From positions 2,790,001-2,854,000 of the forward strand of contig JAJHTX010000001.1 in assembly GCA_032164295.1 (NCBI GenBank): 64,000 nucleotides of DNA. The letters are read 5' to 3'. This document shows positions 11,671 through 25,400 of the stretch, piece by piece. Both the position numbers and the translations under genes were made by a program. This DNA comes from Inonotus obliquus. Lineage: Eukaryota > Basidiomycota > Agaricomycetes > Hymenochaetales > Hymenochaetaceae. The notes beneath the pieces were generated by a model, which worked only from the letters and a program-made list of their open reading frames with translations, did not search any database and had not been told where the DNA came from. Each line of letters opens with the position of its first letter. Position 1 is the stretch's first letter.

Positions 11671-14000
11671 CCGAGTACCAGCGGAGAGAAGGGGATGTGA
11701 AAGGGTGCCGTTGTAAACACGAAAAGACGAAGGGGATACTACCCGCGAATCGACTCCCCAGATTATATGCGTTATCACACTTGGCTCATTGTCAAGGTCC
11801 TATCCAGTATACGACCCGAGATTACCACTGGTCCTAGACTCAGAATTCCATGGCGACAATCTCATTGATCAGGCACAGATGCGCTGAAATTGATTCTCTG
11901 CGTGATGAAGGAAAACGCCAAATTTGTGGAGCCAGCTGAAGTGAATCACATTAGCGAGTTCCTCTCTAGTAAGTTACCTCAGTAGCAGTGCACGCCATTC
12001 CTGGATTCATAGCTGATCGGGTCACTTATGTCGATTTGCATATCACAACCCAACTGATATTTAAAATATCAACCAGTCTCGGTCCCGTAAAGTTCATTTC
12101 GCAGCCCTAAAGGTACAAACTTACCTATAACCACCACATGTGATCGAGTGTCGTTGCGACAATCAGTCCTAGTTGCTGCTCCAATCATAAGCTGAAGATC
12201 TGTGTTGAATATTCAGTCGAGCTCAGTCGAGCAAAGTTCTGTGATAGGTTATCCCATATGACCATTCAACGAGTCGATGATCACAGTCTGTTCTGAGTTT
12301 CCTTGACGCTGGACAGTTGATCCAACCATGGGAGATGATCGTGATGCAGAAACACAACGTTGGTGAGTTACAGTTGATTCGATACGAATTCGCTGACGTG
12401 TATTTCGGGTTGAACACCGTCCGGTCAAATGACTTGATCAGCATGTCCTATACACAACCATGTCATCGCTTTAGTTCGATACCGAAACAAGTAGCTTCGA
12501 GCCGGAGGTACTGAAAAAGGGGGGGAAATGCGGCTCGGTAGAAGGCAAATCTCACCGGTCTTTTACAAAGTTGCCTTGCATTGTGTACCCCTTTCCGTCG
12601 CGATGAAGGCGTATCAAGCATCTTGACAAACTAGGTGTATTCGGTGTATGTATAAAACCATCAGCTTCGAGTTTGATGTCAGTTGCTCCGGTGCTCAGCG
12701 ATAAGAAGGGTTTTGCCATGGTGTATTTGAGTTGGAGAAACCCGAACAGATGTAATGGTGTGAGTAAGAGAGGAGGTCTATGAGGCTTTCCAAAAAAAAA
12801 AAAGATCGCCTTTCAGCAACCGCGACTTCCACGCTCACGTTACCGCGTTTGAAGCGCAAGCTCTTTTCTTTTGCTCATTAAAAACACTTGGAGGCTGCCA
12901 GCGTATCTCGGCGTCCCATCATCACACACTCAACCCTTCTCTGTCGGCATCGATACGGGCAAACAGGAAACAGTCCAACGCGTGGGATTGCATCGCGTGG
13001 TCTCACGGAAAGTATACTTCCGGTTCCGAGACTAACTGATATTATTTGCACTTTTTGCTCACTACGCCACTTGTACTCGACCGGCCGTGAAGCTGAGTTT
13101 GTAGGGATCAAATAGACACGAATGCGAACGAGATGGACTCCCTTGTATTTCCATGACGTCCTTCATCAAAAATCGGTGCTCTTCCCCACCTCCAGAGTCT
13201 AAACACCTGATCAACGGCGATACCGTTTCGTCGGCGGCTCCGCTGCTCCCATCTCCGACAATTCTGATCCGGGTCTTAGGGTACGGACTTTTGATACTAC
13301 ATCAATCAGTCACCCTACCACTGGTATTGCTTTCGCAGAGCATTAAAGTTGTAGCAAGGAACGCACAGATACACAAGGGTAATCAGTGTCTCCATCGGAC
13401 ATTGAATCTATCTACCCCTATGTGTTCAGTTATTTGATTTGTCTCTGCGCATTTAAGGGCAATGGATGTGGGGTTGTTACGAGGAGCGTGAGTAGCTCAG
13501 TTAATTGATGCAAGAGTTACGAATTGATCAGAGCCTCAATGCTAATCCTTCCTTTACGTACGTACATCAACGCCAATCCAGCCAAACAGTTAAGAATAGT
13601 TGTTCCCGCAGTAGCTGCGGGAACCAAAGGAGCTCGTCCTGTCGGTATTTTGTTGAGGTCCGTACAGGAGTACAGGATAACAAAGGACTTGTCTCAGGCT
13701 ACAATGCACTGCTGTACCATGCTTCAAAAAACATGATGAAACCCAATTTAAGCTATTCACAACACAGAAACACAGAAAGTCAATATGCACATCAAATAAA
13801 CGTAATATATCACACGAGAAAGCCCAAACAAAATGAATAGCAATGATAAAATGAGTCCCAATTGCAGTTATCCAAGCTAACAACAAGTCAAGACGTCCAT
13901 ACGTACTGTGTGATAGAAAGATAGAATATGTCCATCGTAGGGAAAACGGGAAAACAGATGTTGCACATGAAAGATATGTAAGAACGAAGGAACATGGTTG
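11671..14000. other. 2.3-kb spacer between tandem membrane-protein genes
   Basis: I find no exon chain with family similarity on either strand. The longest frames (for example 13153-13437) are short, unsupported and lack neighbouring exons. The spacer contains a 12-nt A-run near 12793 and a perfect inverted repeat at 13602-13624. The part nearest 11671 should be the promoter of copy 1, and the part nearest 14000 the 3' flank of copy 2. A decayed gene or an unrecognised non-coding RNA cannot be excluded. Confidence 0.45.
13602..13624. repeat. Perfect 10-bp inverted repeat with 3-nt loop
   Basis: GTTCCCGCAG, then TAG, then CTGCGGGAAC: a perfect GC-rich stem-loop in otherwise AT-rich, apparently non-coding DNA. 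It could be a small hairpin in a transcript, a protein-binding dyad or chance. Confidence 0.8.
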
Positions 14001-16180
14001 CTACCTATGGACATTTAGAACTGGTGAACGGGCTTTCCTCGGGGTAGACCCAGTTCGTCGGCTTTCTTCCGGACGCATGTCATCCGGATCGTATCGTGGT
14101 GGTAACTCAATAATCTCTGCGCCATTTGAGGTATATACTGTGACAGGTGCTCTGCCACCATCGTGGTGAACGACATAGACCTGACCACTAGTGGAAGGGT
14201 TGCGTGTTTGGGTGGAAGGTCTATCAACAGACGTTGCAGATGCGGTTGGTAAAACGTCGTCATGAGAAATAGTTCCACGACCCGCGCTGATAGGAGATAA
14301 CGGTGGTTGGGCGTTCGTACTTCCCCCTCCCGGACTCCTTTGAAGCAAACCTTCGGCGGAGGTATCTGGCATCGTAAATGGCTCGATTTCGTAATCATTT
14401 CCTCCAGGAAGTAACGTTCGAAGACCACCTCTTCCTGCCAAAGTCCTTTCTGATTGTCGACTGGTATACGTCTGATCGGTTGGGTGCGCAGTGTGTGACG
14501 CAGGTGTGTATAAACTATCAACCTCCATTCGTGATCCGCTTTTTACCGGCATATGTATGCCTTCTGAAACGTATTGTTCGTAGTACTTTCCACGTTTTCG
14601 TCGGAAAACGAACCACGCAACGAGGCCGCCGATGGCCAACCCGCCGAGAAGGCCTCCAACTCCCGAACCAATAGCAACGGATTCTGAAACTTGACCGGAG
14701 GATGAATTCGCACCGAGGGCAAGACAATCGGTAGGACCTTGGCCACCACTGTGAAGAGGACCATATGCCCAGGATTGCCCACTCGAATCGACCAGCGATA
14801 TGAAGAATGAAGATCCCCAAGACTAATGAATAATAAGTAAGTCGCCTATTATGACGAGGGAGGAATCAAACCAGTTGAACGGTCCAGTTGATAGAGTTCA
14901 TATCATTGCTGGTTATGTTCCACGGAGGATGAAGAGTAGGGGCAACCTACAAATAGATCCAAAAAGTCGTTCGTCCACAAGAAGATACTCACTTACAGTA
15001 AGTGTAAACGGCGCAGTACCATTTTTAGGTTGGATACTGATATCGGTACACTAGTAAAACAGATCTTATCAGAATTCGTCGAGATATCGTTCTTAGGCGA
15101 AGGTCGTGGCACCTGATCCACCCATCCAAATTGCGACCTGGAGGGGAGTAAGCATACACAGCGGAGCGAAACCTAAACAAAATGTTGCGCACAAACTTCC
15201 GAGATGATCCTTCGCCTCAACATCCAAAATACCCGCAGGATACGTCAAATTCCTACACACAGGCGGATTCTCTGGTGTCGCATCTTCTGCGGGCACAACC
15301 GTAGTCATTCTTTGGCAACCTCCGCTCACGCCGTTTGAGTCAAACTGCTCAGAATTATCAGTTTCAAAATAAATTCGGTGTTACTGGTGAGCCAGTTTTA
15401 CCATGCATATCTGATACTTGTTGTCGGTTGGCTCTGTCAGAACATGACCGAGGACACAGAAAGGTGGTTGGTGACTCACTTGGGTTCCAGGCACGTACGG
15501 AACAGGCCAATCCTGTGATCGGATGGGATGGGTTTAATGTGATTGCGTCAGTGGACGAGTATCCTGCTGTGAGGAATGAAATAATACGAACGAATTGCAA
15601 CCCGCTCCCAACATCAATAACCTACGATGCCAAAATCAGAATTTGCAAGACGCGAGGCAATGCGCAGCACGGCGTTACCGAAGGAAACAAAAACGTTCTA
15701 GAAATTTCACACGTTTTCGGTCAACGTTTTTTGTCGGGCACGAATGGGTAGATGAATACGAACGATGTGTATACTTGAATGAAGTAGGGTGCTTGTGGGC
15801 TAGGTCTAAAGATGTCGTTGCTTAACGAAAAAGGCGACGCGATGTTGAGAAGATAGAGTATTGCAACATACCCGGTTGTGAATGCTGCGCGACTCCATGA
15901 TAATCTTTGGGAAAAAAAGAAACTAAATGAATATTCCACCCATTAAATATCTAGGACTGACGGAATAGTATCGCATTGAACTACGCAAAGCACAAAAAAG
16001 TCAGCACAGGCTATGTGGTGCCATAACTGGAAGAGCTTCACCTGTTGTTGGAATTGGGACGGGTACTCCCGCAGGCGTGTAATCGAACGAGAAGCCCTGA
16101 TCTAAGAACGGTTCATTCGTCTTGGCCAAAACAAGAGGCGTGAAGAGGACTGCCGAACAAGCAAGCAAGAAAGCTAGCAT
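14001..16180 (-). CDS. Single-pass membrane protein with PPRY tail, tandem copy 2
   Basis: This copy parallels the gene at 9533-11670. The signal peptide is MLAFLLACSAVLFTPLVLAK, and exon 1 ends PAGVPVPIPTTG at a GTGAAG donor in the corresponding place. Further exons give QCDTI, LSWSRAAFTTG, PQAPYFIQVYTS, VSGGCQRMTTVVPAED, NPPVCRNLTYPAGILDVE and WVPGT-like linkers. The last exon reads GQSWAYGPLHSGGQGPTDCL, then the transmembrane helix VAIGSGVGGLLGGLAIGGLV, then RRKR. The tail keeps QVYVVHHDGGRAPVTVYTS and ELPPRYDPD, while the Ser/Thr-rich linker between them has diverged. That pattern shows selection on the membrane helix and the tail motifs. It is probably a plasma-membrane protein with a Cys-containing ectodomain. 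Function unknown; the edges of the small exons are approximate. Confidence 0.74.
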
Positions 16181-16461
16181 CCGAGAACCAGCAAGGGGTA
16201 GCGCAAGTCGTGACCGTAGTAGACACGAACACGGGGAAGGCGGGTTACGCTATCCGCCGACCACTTGCCAAGGGAATTTATGTACTTACCGCTTATTATT
16301 GGCACCATAGTAATCTTAAATTATGACCCTGAGCAAGTCCCGGCAAACTCCGCATTGCGACAACTCACCCTGGCGGGCGGTAAGTATTCAATACAAGTAT
16401 GCAAGCGTGTATAGCTACGTGTATAACATAATAAAGATAATGGAATCTGTATCAAGATTCT

Positions 16462-19400
16462 CTATGCATTCCCAGTAGATGTTCCAAACATTGTCAACAA
16501 TTTCATTAGATCGTCTGCGAAACCATTAGTGGTTCGTCGCTCCAAGCTGCATGAAGAGGAAGATACAACTTACCCTTTTTCAGCGGTTTAGCAAAGAACG
16601 CATTCATCCCCGCGCTCAGACAAAGCTGTTTCGTCGACTCTTGACAGTCCGCAGTAAGAGCCACAACTTTCAAGCCACCGATTATTAGAACTGTAATCTG
16701 AAACCTAAATTAGGGCATCGGGCCACTTACTTGGTAGACGTATCTCAACTTTGCGTCTACCTTCAAGCAGCCGTATCCGCTTGCATGCATCAATACCGTC
16801 GCAAATTGGCATATCTGTCGCGGTGCAGGAAAAGGTACTCATACAAGAGAAATGTTTAGTGAATTAAAGAAACTCACGATGATCAAACAGAGCAACGGAG
16901 AAATAACCAGGTCCATGGGCCTCCCATTCTAATATTCTTTGTCAGGTTCATCTCGCAGCTCGACAGATACAGACAGACCTTTCACAGCCTCATCTCCGTT
17001 CGTCGTTGCCGTGACATTTAAATGAAGACGTTCCAGTTGTTTCGTCAGCAGCTGTCGAGCCACGTCGTTATCTAAGAAGGGCGTTAGATAATGCCTCTCA
17101 GACATTAAAGGAAATATTGCCTTCTGCTATCAAGACTCGACCAAACAGAGTCCTTTGCGCATTCGCTAAATCCTCCAATGCTCTTGAAATATCGGATGGC
17201 AGGCCAGTAGAAGCACCTGATGAGATACCCCTCAGCCGTGCCAATGTTTGTCTGAAACATCAATTGCAAAGAGCGTTAGCTATAAGTGCTACATTCCGTC
17301 GAAAAGCGCATACAATAAACGGAGCCTCCGCGGTGGCTTCGTAACTCTCACGACACCGGCAGGGAGTGTTCCCGAGGTTGGGTGCCTCGACAGAGTCTCC
17401 GAGGTCGGTGTAAAGAGATGGATAATCTTTGGACTACTGAACATTCCACGGGCCTGAATGACCTGCGCCAGTTCATCTATGCGTGCCTCAGATTGCTCAT
17501 CAACCAGAACGAAGTCGATCGCCCGCTTCGACTCAGTATTTCTCAGTACAGCCTCGATTTCGTCTACAGACTTCAGTGAAGTCATGAAGAATCCACTGAG
17601 TATCGTGTTTAACAGCGAAAGTGTAGTTCCTGAAGGAGATGAAACAACTATTCGCGGCGGACGAGGCTCAAGCAGCAACTGCTTCAGTCGTTCGACATCG
17701 GCTAAAGAAGATTAATCAGAAAAGGGCCCCAGACATTAAAAGACATACACACCAGCAGCTTTTCTTGACTCTTCTGATTCGTGTATCTTCACTGGAATTG
17801 AGAAGTAGAAAAGCGAACCGATACCTAGCTCACTTTGCTCGACCGCTATTTCACCCTTCATCAGATGAACCAGTTGTCGAGAAATGCTGAGCCCCAAGCC
17901 TGTTCCACTTTTGAGGAAATTGAATCATAAGATTCACCATCTCCGGAGGCAGAAACCCACATACCCAAATCTTCTTGTTGAAGACGTATCCGCCTGCTGA
18001 AACGGCATGAATAGCTGTTCCTTATCGGATCTAGAAAGCCCAATGCCGGTGTCCCTATGTGGTGATGTCAAACCCCCTCATCACCCATTCTACTTTATAT
18101 AGCAGAAACTCACTGAATGGTAAATTTCAAAACTACATGTCCATCTTCAACATCAGGCATCTTAGACTGGTCCACAGAACAGACGACACGGACAAATCCA
18201 GAAGCAGCTGGCAACGAGTAAATAGATGCATCACGAAAGGGAAAGCAATTACTCACTGAACTTCACAGCATTCCCGATCAGGTTCATGAGAACTGCAAAC
18301 GTGTCAGCTTAGTTATTCTGCACCTGTACTGTCGAACGAACTTTGCCGAATTCGAGCGTAATCAGCCTCGATCCCTGTGATTGAAATCTCCGTGAGTTAT
18401 AATCAAGAAGAAAAAATGTGACTAACACGCAGGGACATCAGGTCGGATATCGAACGATAAATCGAGTTTCTTTGCGGCCATAGGCAGAAGCAGCTCCATA
18501 CAGTCCTATACAAATACTTCAGAGTGCTATCATCATATCAATACCAATGCAACTCACAGCTATTATGTTCTCAACGGGAAATCCAGAAAATTCCAGTTTC
18601 AGAGCTACTCATACTTCGTCAGGAATTACTCTAGGTGGTTATTCGTGTAGTTTACCTGAAGCCTCCAATTTGCTGTAGTCCAAGATAGAGTCTATGATCT
18701 TCCCGTGCAGAGTCATGGTCAATGCCCCCTATTGAAGAGAACGGCGCTTACCTTCAGCAACAATTCGCAGCTCGTCTTTGCCGTCATAACGATTTCCTGT
18801 TGTCCTGGGTCCAATTCTGTACCGGCTAGAATATCCAACAATCCATAGAAGGAGCTATGTAGATCAATGTGTTTTGAGTCACGGTGTAAGTAGATAAAAC
18901 ACATTCGTACCTGAAAGGGGTTCGAAGCTCATGGCTCATTGACGCCAAGAAGTTGCTCTTTATTTTTGCAGCCTTCAAGGCTTCTTCGCGGCTACGTCGA
19001 GCCTCCTCCAAAGCCGCCCGCTGCGAAGATATCATTTTCAAATTTTCTCGAGTTCCTATCAATTTCTCAGCGAACATCCATCCATAGCCCAGAACATCAA
19101 TAACCAACTTACCTGCCTGGGCCGAGCGAAAGAGAAGCGCATTTGATATGCTAAATGTCATGATATCTCAGGCACGATAATTACGGCGCTATGACATGCA
19201 TACCTGGTACTAGCTTGTCGAAGGAACAAAGTAAGAATATCCACCGTGGTCTGTAAAAACGAGTATCTCGATGCCAAATAAAGAGCCCCGATTGTCTGAC
19301 CACGATTACTGTATATCGGCAAGCATATCACGGCCCGATACAAGCTATAGTGCGCTTCCGAAGCGAATCTGGGATCCAATGTCATGTCGTCTACCACGAC

Positions 19401-22400
19401 TCGTGTCCTTACGTTGAGACCTAAGACGTTTCGTGATTGGTTGGTACAACGGGACATCATGAGCCTGGTAGAGGTCTTACAATGTTCGATCACTGTCCGC
19501 TGGAGCGGATCTGATATAGTCTTTATATGCCTCGGGTTCCTACAAATAGACGAGTTACTCAGTGTTCACATTTTCAAAGCTGTTTCTTACTCATGCACAA
19601 CACATGGTGCTAGCACAAAGGTCAGAGAATGCAAGCCTGAAAAAATCATAGTACACACCGGGTGGTAGCATGGATGTAGCGACAGTATAATCCCTCTCGC
19701 GAGACATAACGATACACGCACACTGAGCTCCCGAGTTTTCAGCAGCGATTTCAGTTAACCTTCGAAGCGCCGACGAAAGATTTATATCGGACGCAATGTC
19801 ACTACTCCAACGAAGAATAGCTGATAGGTCAGAGGATGTCAAACGGCTTGCTTCCTCACCGCGATAACCTTCCGTGGGTGCATCATCGGAGTAGGGTAAT
19901 TCACGCAAGTTCATCACGTTCTCTGTCTGAACTCCAACATTCGAAGAGAAAATATTCGCCTTACGTATCCTCCTGTCTGCAAACCCGGCAATAGTCACGA
20001 GATATTTTCTAATCGAAATATTAGCTCGTCTAGAAGAGACATAGAATATCGTACATACACTATACCTCTTGCACCCCACTGGGACTGCTTTAGAATGCTT
20101 CGATGCTGGACTTCGACTCCAAGGCTCTCAACACCTGTGACTATGAGATTACTTCGATATGAGGGAAATCTACCCGACTTACCGGAACGAACCAGATAAT
20201 TCCCTTGCTGACAGAGGATTATAGGTAAACCGTTATGGAGAACCGCTCGTCAAACGTACCAAGAACAATGCCCAGCCTTCTTCAAAGAGCCAATTATTGT
20301 TTGATGCTAGTCTGCACAGTTTAATACATCAGCATACCACTCAATGCATAGGACAGAGGATGGCGTACGTGACAGCGTTGTCGTAGAGTTTCAAAGCGCT
20401 AGTATCACCATTTAATGCAGCCAACTCCGCATCCTGCATTGCTGGTCAGCTACATCCCGTTCAGGACAGGCTACAGTAAACTCTTACGACTAGTGCAAGC
20501 CAAGTCGAGTTGTTCACTGGACTTGGTGCTAACCACCTACATGAATGGTGGTTAGTGGTTACCACCAGATGAGCGACAATTGAACGCACTTTCGAATGTA
20601 TGCCTGGTTCAAGTCGATTTGATTCAAATACCTCTGCCGTTGGGCATCGGAGACGATGTCGTTTCTGATACAACCGATCATGGCAAGGCTATGATAACAC
20701 AAGGCAAACCGGATGTGTCGATGATTTGGATGAAGCTTAGTAGAGTCAAAGACCGAAAATCCAAGTTCGGCGGCTTCGGAATAGAATCCAAAGCAGAAGA
20801 GTCCGACGACCTTGAATGCATTGTACCACCCCAAAACCAAAGGTATGTTGTTCGAAGTATGCAGTATATACTGAAGATAAGTATTCTCGTCGAAAGTCTC
20901 GGTGTTAAAGACGGTTGCTGCGGACGGAGCTGCGAAAGAGAAGTGCAGAGTGTTGCCGCTGACAGCCCGAATGAGCATGAGGACCCCATTTGCCTGTAGT
21001 TTCGGATAAATAATGTGCATGGATGACGAGATGTAACTTACAAAGGTGAGCCGGTCGGATTTCGGGGTCCAAGCTTTGATATCAATTACCGCCTGCGAAT
21101 AGTCAAGTTATACTCGCCCTCTCTCAAGTTTCATGGAAATAGAAATACGTACATCTTCAGCCGCGGGCAGTAGCTCCGCAACTGAGGATAAAACTATGAG
21201 CCACAGATCCAATTAGCACAATGGATGCTTACGATGTTCACAGCAATAGAAACGATTGGTGATACTTTCTATAAGCGCAAACTCCGCGTAGACTCTACTC
21301 AGTACGTCAACACAAAAAGAACAACACGAGTGGGTGGTCCTCATACCTGTCTCCGCTCGACAGTCCGTACTTCAGCGCAAGTTCGCAGCGAGGAATGTTT
21401 TCTCTGATATGGACATTTTCATATCCAGAAACCTATGAAGTTTGTTTTCAGTTCCCGTTCAAGGAATGCCACGTGGTCTAACTCACGAGTGAAGAATACA
21501 GTACTTATGAGAACGAAGTCAGAACAATATGCATCAGGGTTTCGACCAAGAACGAACCAAGAGCACGACTAAGTGCGAAGCCCTCCAGTCAGACAACGTC
21601 TGGACGACGGACGAGAAGCGCCATACCTTTTATCCGAGCTCGTACCGTGGACTTCTGCTATCTGAAGTCCCGCTTGCCCCAATTCCCTAGATAAGGCGTA
21701 TAATCCCCGCTCCTCTGCAGATGCTGCAAGATCTCTTCAGAACGATTTGTTAAAGGATAAAGAAGCGTTGAACGAACCACCAAGAACCCAAAAGAAGCCC
21801 ATCGACACCCCAGGAGACATCCCCGAGCTACAGGCGACAAAGACTTAGTACCAGTCGCCGTAGGCATCCACGTATATTACCTTAAAGCGACCTTTATAAT
21901 AGTGAGACTTAATAGTTTCACTTCACAAAAGCCATCCCCATGACGCCAATGAGCATTCAACGCTGAAAACTCGTCAAAATATGGTTAATTTGATGAGACC
22001 AAGATCCTTACTTGCGAGAGTAAGCAACTGGATGATGAGATCTACACGGGGGTCTTCAGAACGTGGGAGCTCCACCAGCTTCTCGAATCCAATGGTTAGG
22101 ACAGCATCCTTTACTTCCTCAAATAACAAATCCATTTCCTCTTTCGTCGGCTTTAAATTGACTTTCAAGCCAAGGATTTCTAAAGCCTCCATGGTCCTTT
22201 CAAGACCTCCAGCAAAGTCGTTAAGCAAGAACGCGTTGTTGCTTCTAAGCTTGAGACAGCGAGCCCTGTCTTCGGCCGACGTTGGCTTTGCTTCTTCTAA
22301 GCAAGAATTGGATGCTTCCACGTCGCCTGCAACAGTACTCATTGTCAGACTGCAGCTCGTGTAGTGGGAAGATATTACTACCTTTCCACTGATAGAGCCT

Positions 22401-25400
22401 GAAAATATGGTTAGCAACACGTTTCTAAAGCATCGATCAAAAACACACTCTGCCAATTTAAGATATAAAGCAAATGTCATGGAATGATTGCTCGTGCGGT
22501 CTTCCTCAATCAGTAGAGACTGGGCGTTCTTCAGCATTTCAAGTGCAAGCTTAGATAGCAAACGTTATTAGTTGTGATCATAGTATTTACACGACGAAGT
22601 CACACGAACCTCATGAGCTCCGCGGGCCCATGCTGCTAACCCTGCATCGTACAGTTGACCAAGAACTTCTCCGCGTATAGAATGTTCCTTGACGAGACCC
22701 AGACATCTGTGCGAAAGGATGAACAAGAGTTCCAGTCGAGAAGAGAAAGGCCAGACCGTTTGGCATGCTCAGCGATACGGTAATGGTCAATCACGCGGTC
22801 ATCCTGCCGGAGCATGAGAATGATCTAACAAACAAGATTAATCAAGACTTTTCCCAGATTATGAAAAATTTGCAAGGCATTGGTACTCACCCGCAAGGAC
22901 ATGTTAGCTATCGTGTCTTCTGGCAACTTCTTTGCCATTATCATGGCTGTTTGGCGATGTCTATCATGAGAAAAAGAGCACATGTCTCTAGCCCTCTGCA
23001 CAAGCCATCCTTCTGCGATCGCCGCTTGAAGGCCTTTGATGGATGATCTCGTTGCGCTGCGTCCAGTGAGTTCCTTCATACTAGGCACTGGCTGTGATCG
23101 CCATTTTTCGTCTGGTTCTGTTTCGCCATCACTACTTCCACTGCTACTGTCTTCCCAATCAATCACTGCTGCTACCTAGTGTAACATGAGTATCATGAAG
23201 CCTGGTGTTTGTCTAGCTTACCTCGTCTGCCTTGAACCTGATGGATTTTGAATATCAGCTATGCTCTATATATAGTTCTGGGTATCTTAGCAACTCACGT
23301 CGATCCGAAGTGACTCGCCCAAATTAAGTATCGCTGTGCGTCACTCGGTAGCTCTTGCCAATGAGATTCAAGATACGCATGCTGATCAGCCAAAGTTGAG
23401 GATCCTCCAGAAACAAGATTAGATTCAATCTGTTTTAAATCAAACGACCAGTGGTTCTGTTGCCAATCAAAGACAAGCTTGACAGATTCGATAAGTATCC
23501 GGCCTTGTCCAAGAGCTAGGTAGCTCACCTGACGATGTCGATAAAGCGACATGAGGAAATTGCGGACAGCGAATGCATTCCCTTGAGAAGTTCGATATAC
23601 CACACGTGCCAAGTTCGCGCAATCGTCCTTGGGGCAACGCAAGGTCCTTGATACTAAAGACAGTACACTGCCTGTGTTCATCGGCTCCAGGGTTATCCAT
23701 GTGACTCGGGATTTACTCCCAAATACTTGCCGCAATCGGTCAACCTTCGAACTTCTTTATAATCAATACTGGGAGGAATCCCTGAGAAACATGAAGCTTA
23801 CGACTCTTCCTCCGTTCTTACTGAACCCAGAATAAGCTGATAAACATTTAGAACTTGCAAGGAGCTGATGTTGCGACGCTAGCTTACCATTCGGCTCTTA
23901 GAATTTGCAAGAGCTTGTATGAGATCAAGAGAACTTGAAAGGAGTTAAAATAGCTTAATAAGGACGAGAAAGTCATACTCACGATCCATCTGCTTCGTGC
24001 AGATCATCCAAGAACAGTACTAGGAGTCGAACGTCAGCCAGGACTGCGAATACTTGTTCCACTAATGTTTGAAATCGTATGCGTAGCTCAGCTGTTGATA
24101 GGAGCTCTAGATCGGGAGAGTTAATATCTACACCATGCTTCCTGAGCATGTCCTTGAACTCCGGAGCGCCTTGATAGAGTAAAGGGGCATTATTCAAGAG
24201 TGGGCCTAGTTTAGTACGTAGTGTCATTACGAAGCGTTGCATGTCCGTTTGAAAAACCATTAGTTGTCGAAGAACAGAGGAAAGGCATTGCAACTAGATG
24301 ATAGATACTGTTCCATTTTCAAATGAAGTGCAAACAGGGAAATGCGCTTACGATTGCGGTGAAGGGGGCTGTCGCTTCGGTGTGGAACTAAGGAATAGCA
24401 CAGAATCAGAGCTACAACAGGGTGTAGATATGTAGAAATCTTGCCTTTGCGTGTCCCCATAAACCGTGAGCTTTTACCAAAGTCAGCTACGATAGGATAT
24501 TTCAGGCATATGAAATAGACAAACCTCTCCATTTTGTCTGGTTTGCGAGAATTAAAGAACTCTTGCCTACGCTATCTCAGTCTTCTCATGAATATATGTG
24601 GACCGAGAAGTAGTGAATGAGATGATACTGACCCAGCAGGACCTGCTACTACGATCGACCGGGCTACGACAGAAAATGATTTGTTTCTTATTCCGTCAGC
24701 AAACAACTAGATATGAGACTCACTTCCGCTTCGAGGAGACCGGGTCTTTGACGTATGCCGACTGCTACGAGAACGATGCCGTTCCACTCCTAGTGACGAT
24801 ATCGAGGCAGGACTTCCCTCCCTTATTTGACCATGCTTACCGTGTATAGCTCTTGCAGTTGTTTCCGAGGCTGTGAGGGATCCCACTGCTAGGCTTGCAA
24901 CAGCACTTGAGGGTGAGTCACTGACACTAGAGACGGCCGATTCGCTGCGATCATCATTTGCGTCCGCTTGCATTGACAATTCTCCCTGGCTGCTACTATT
25001 GGACTGCGACGTTGCAAACGATGGCCTGTGAGAGCCGAACTGACGTGCATGGCTCGAAGCAACTTGGCGAATTACACTGCGGATGAGTTCCAGTTCCTTT
25101 TCTCTTCCAAACTAGGATACGCCGTTAGATGGCGACGAAGAACACGGATGTCCTAGCATTGTTGGAATCTACTTACTAAGGTGTTGGGAATTGTGAAACC
25201 CTTTTTCAAACAAGTAATCAGAAAGACTCGCAGGATCCACTATGACTACATAATACGTACGCTATACTTGTCGTGTATCGCTATTTCAAATGAGGGGATG
25301 AGCTACTTTCTGGTTAGTGTTGATCCACGATCTCAACTGAAAGACTATACCTCCGTGGTCTGGTCGGAAACAGCGGCTGATACAGCTGCCAGGAGCCGCC

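Noticed and set aside
12788..12806. A-run as a possible retroelement poly(A) tail
   Set aside because: It is only about 12 A residues, with no target-site duplication or reverse-transcriptase remnant nearby.
13153..13437. 94-codon open frame in the 2.3-kb spacer
   Set aside because: Composition looks random, with no signal peptide, domain or neighbouring exon; too little to call a gene.
13488..13560. tRNA-like string GTAGCTCAGTTAATTGATGC
   Set aside because: It resembles a tRNA D-arm, but no matching acceptor stem, anticodon arm or TTC-arm can be folded around it.
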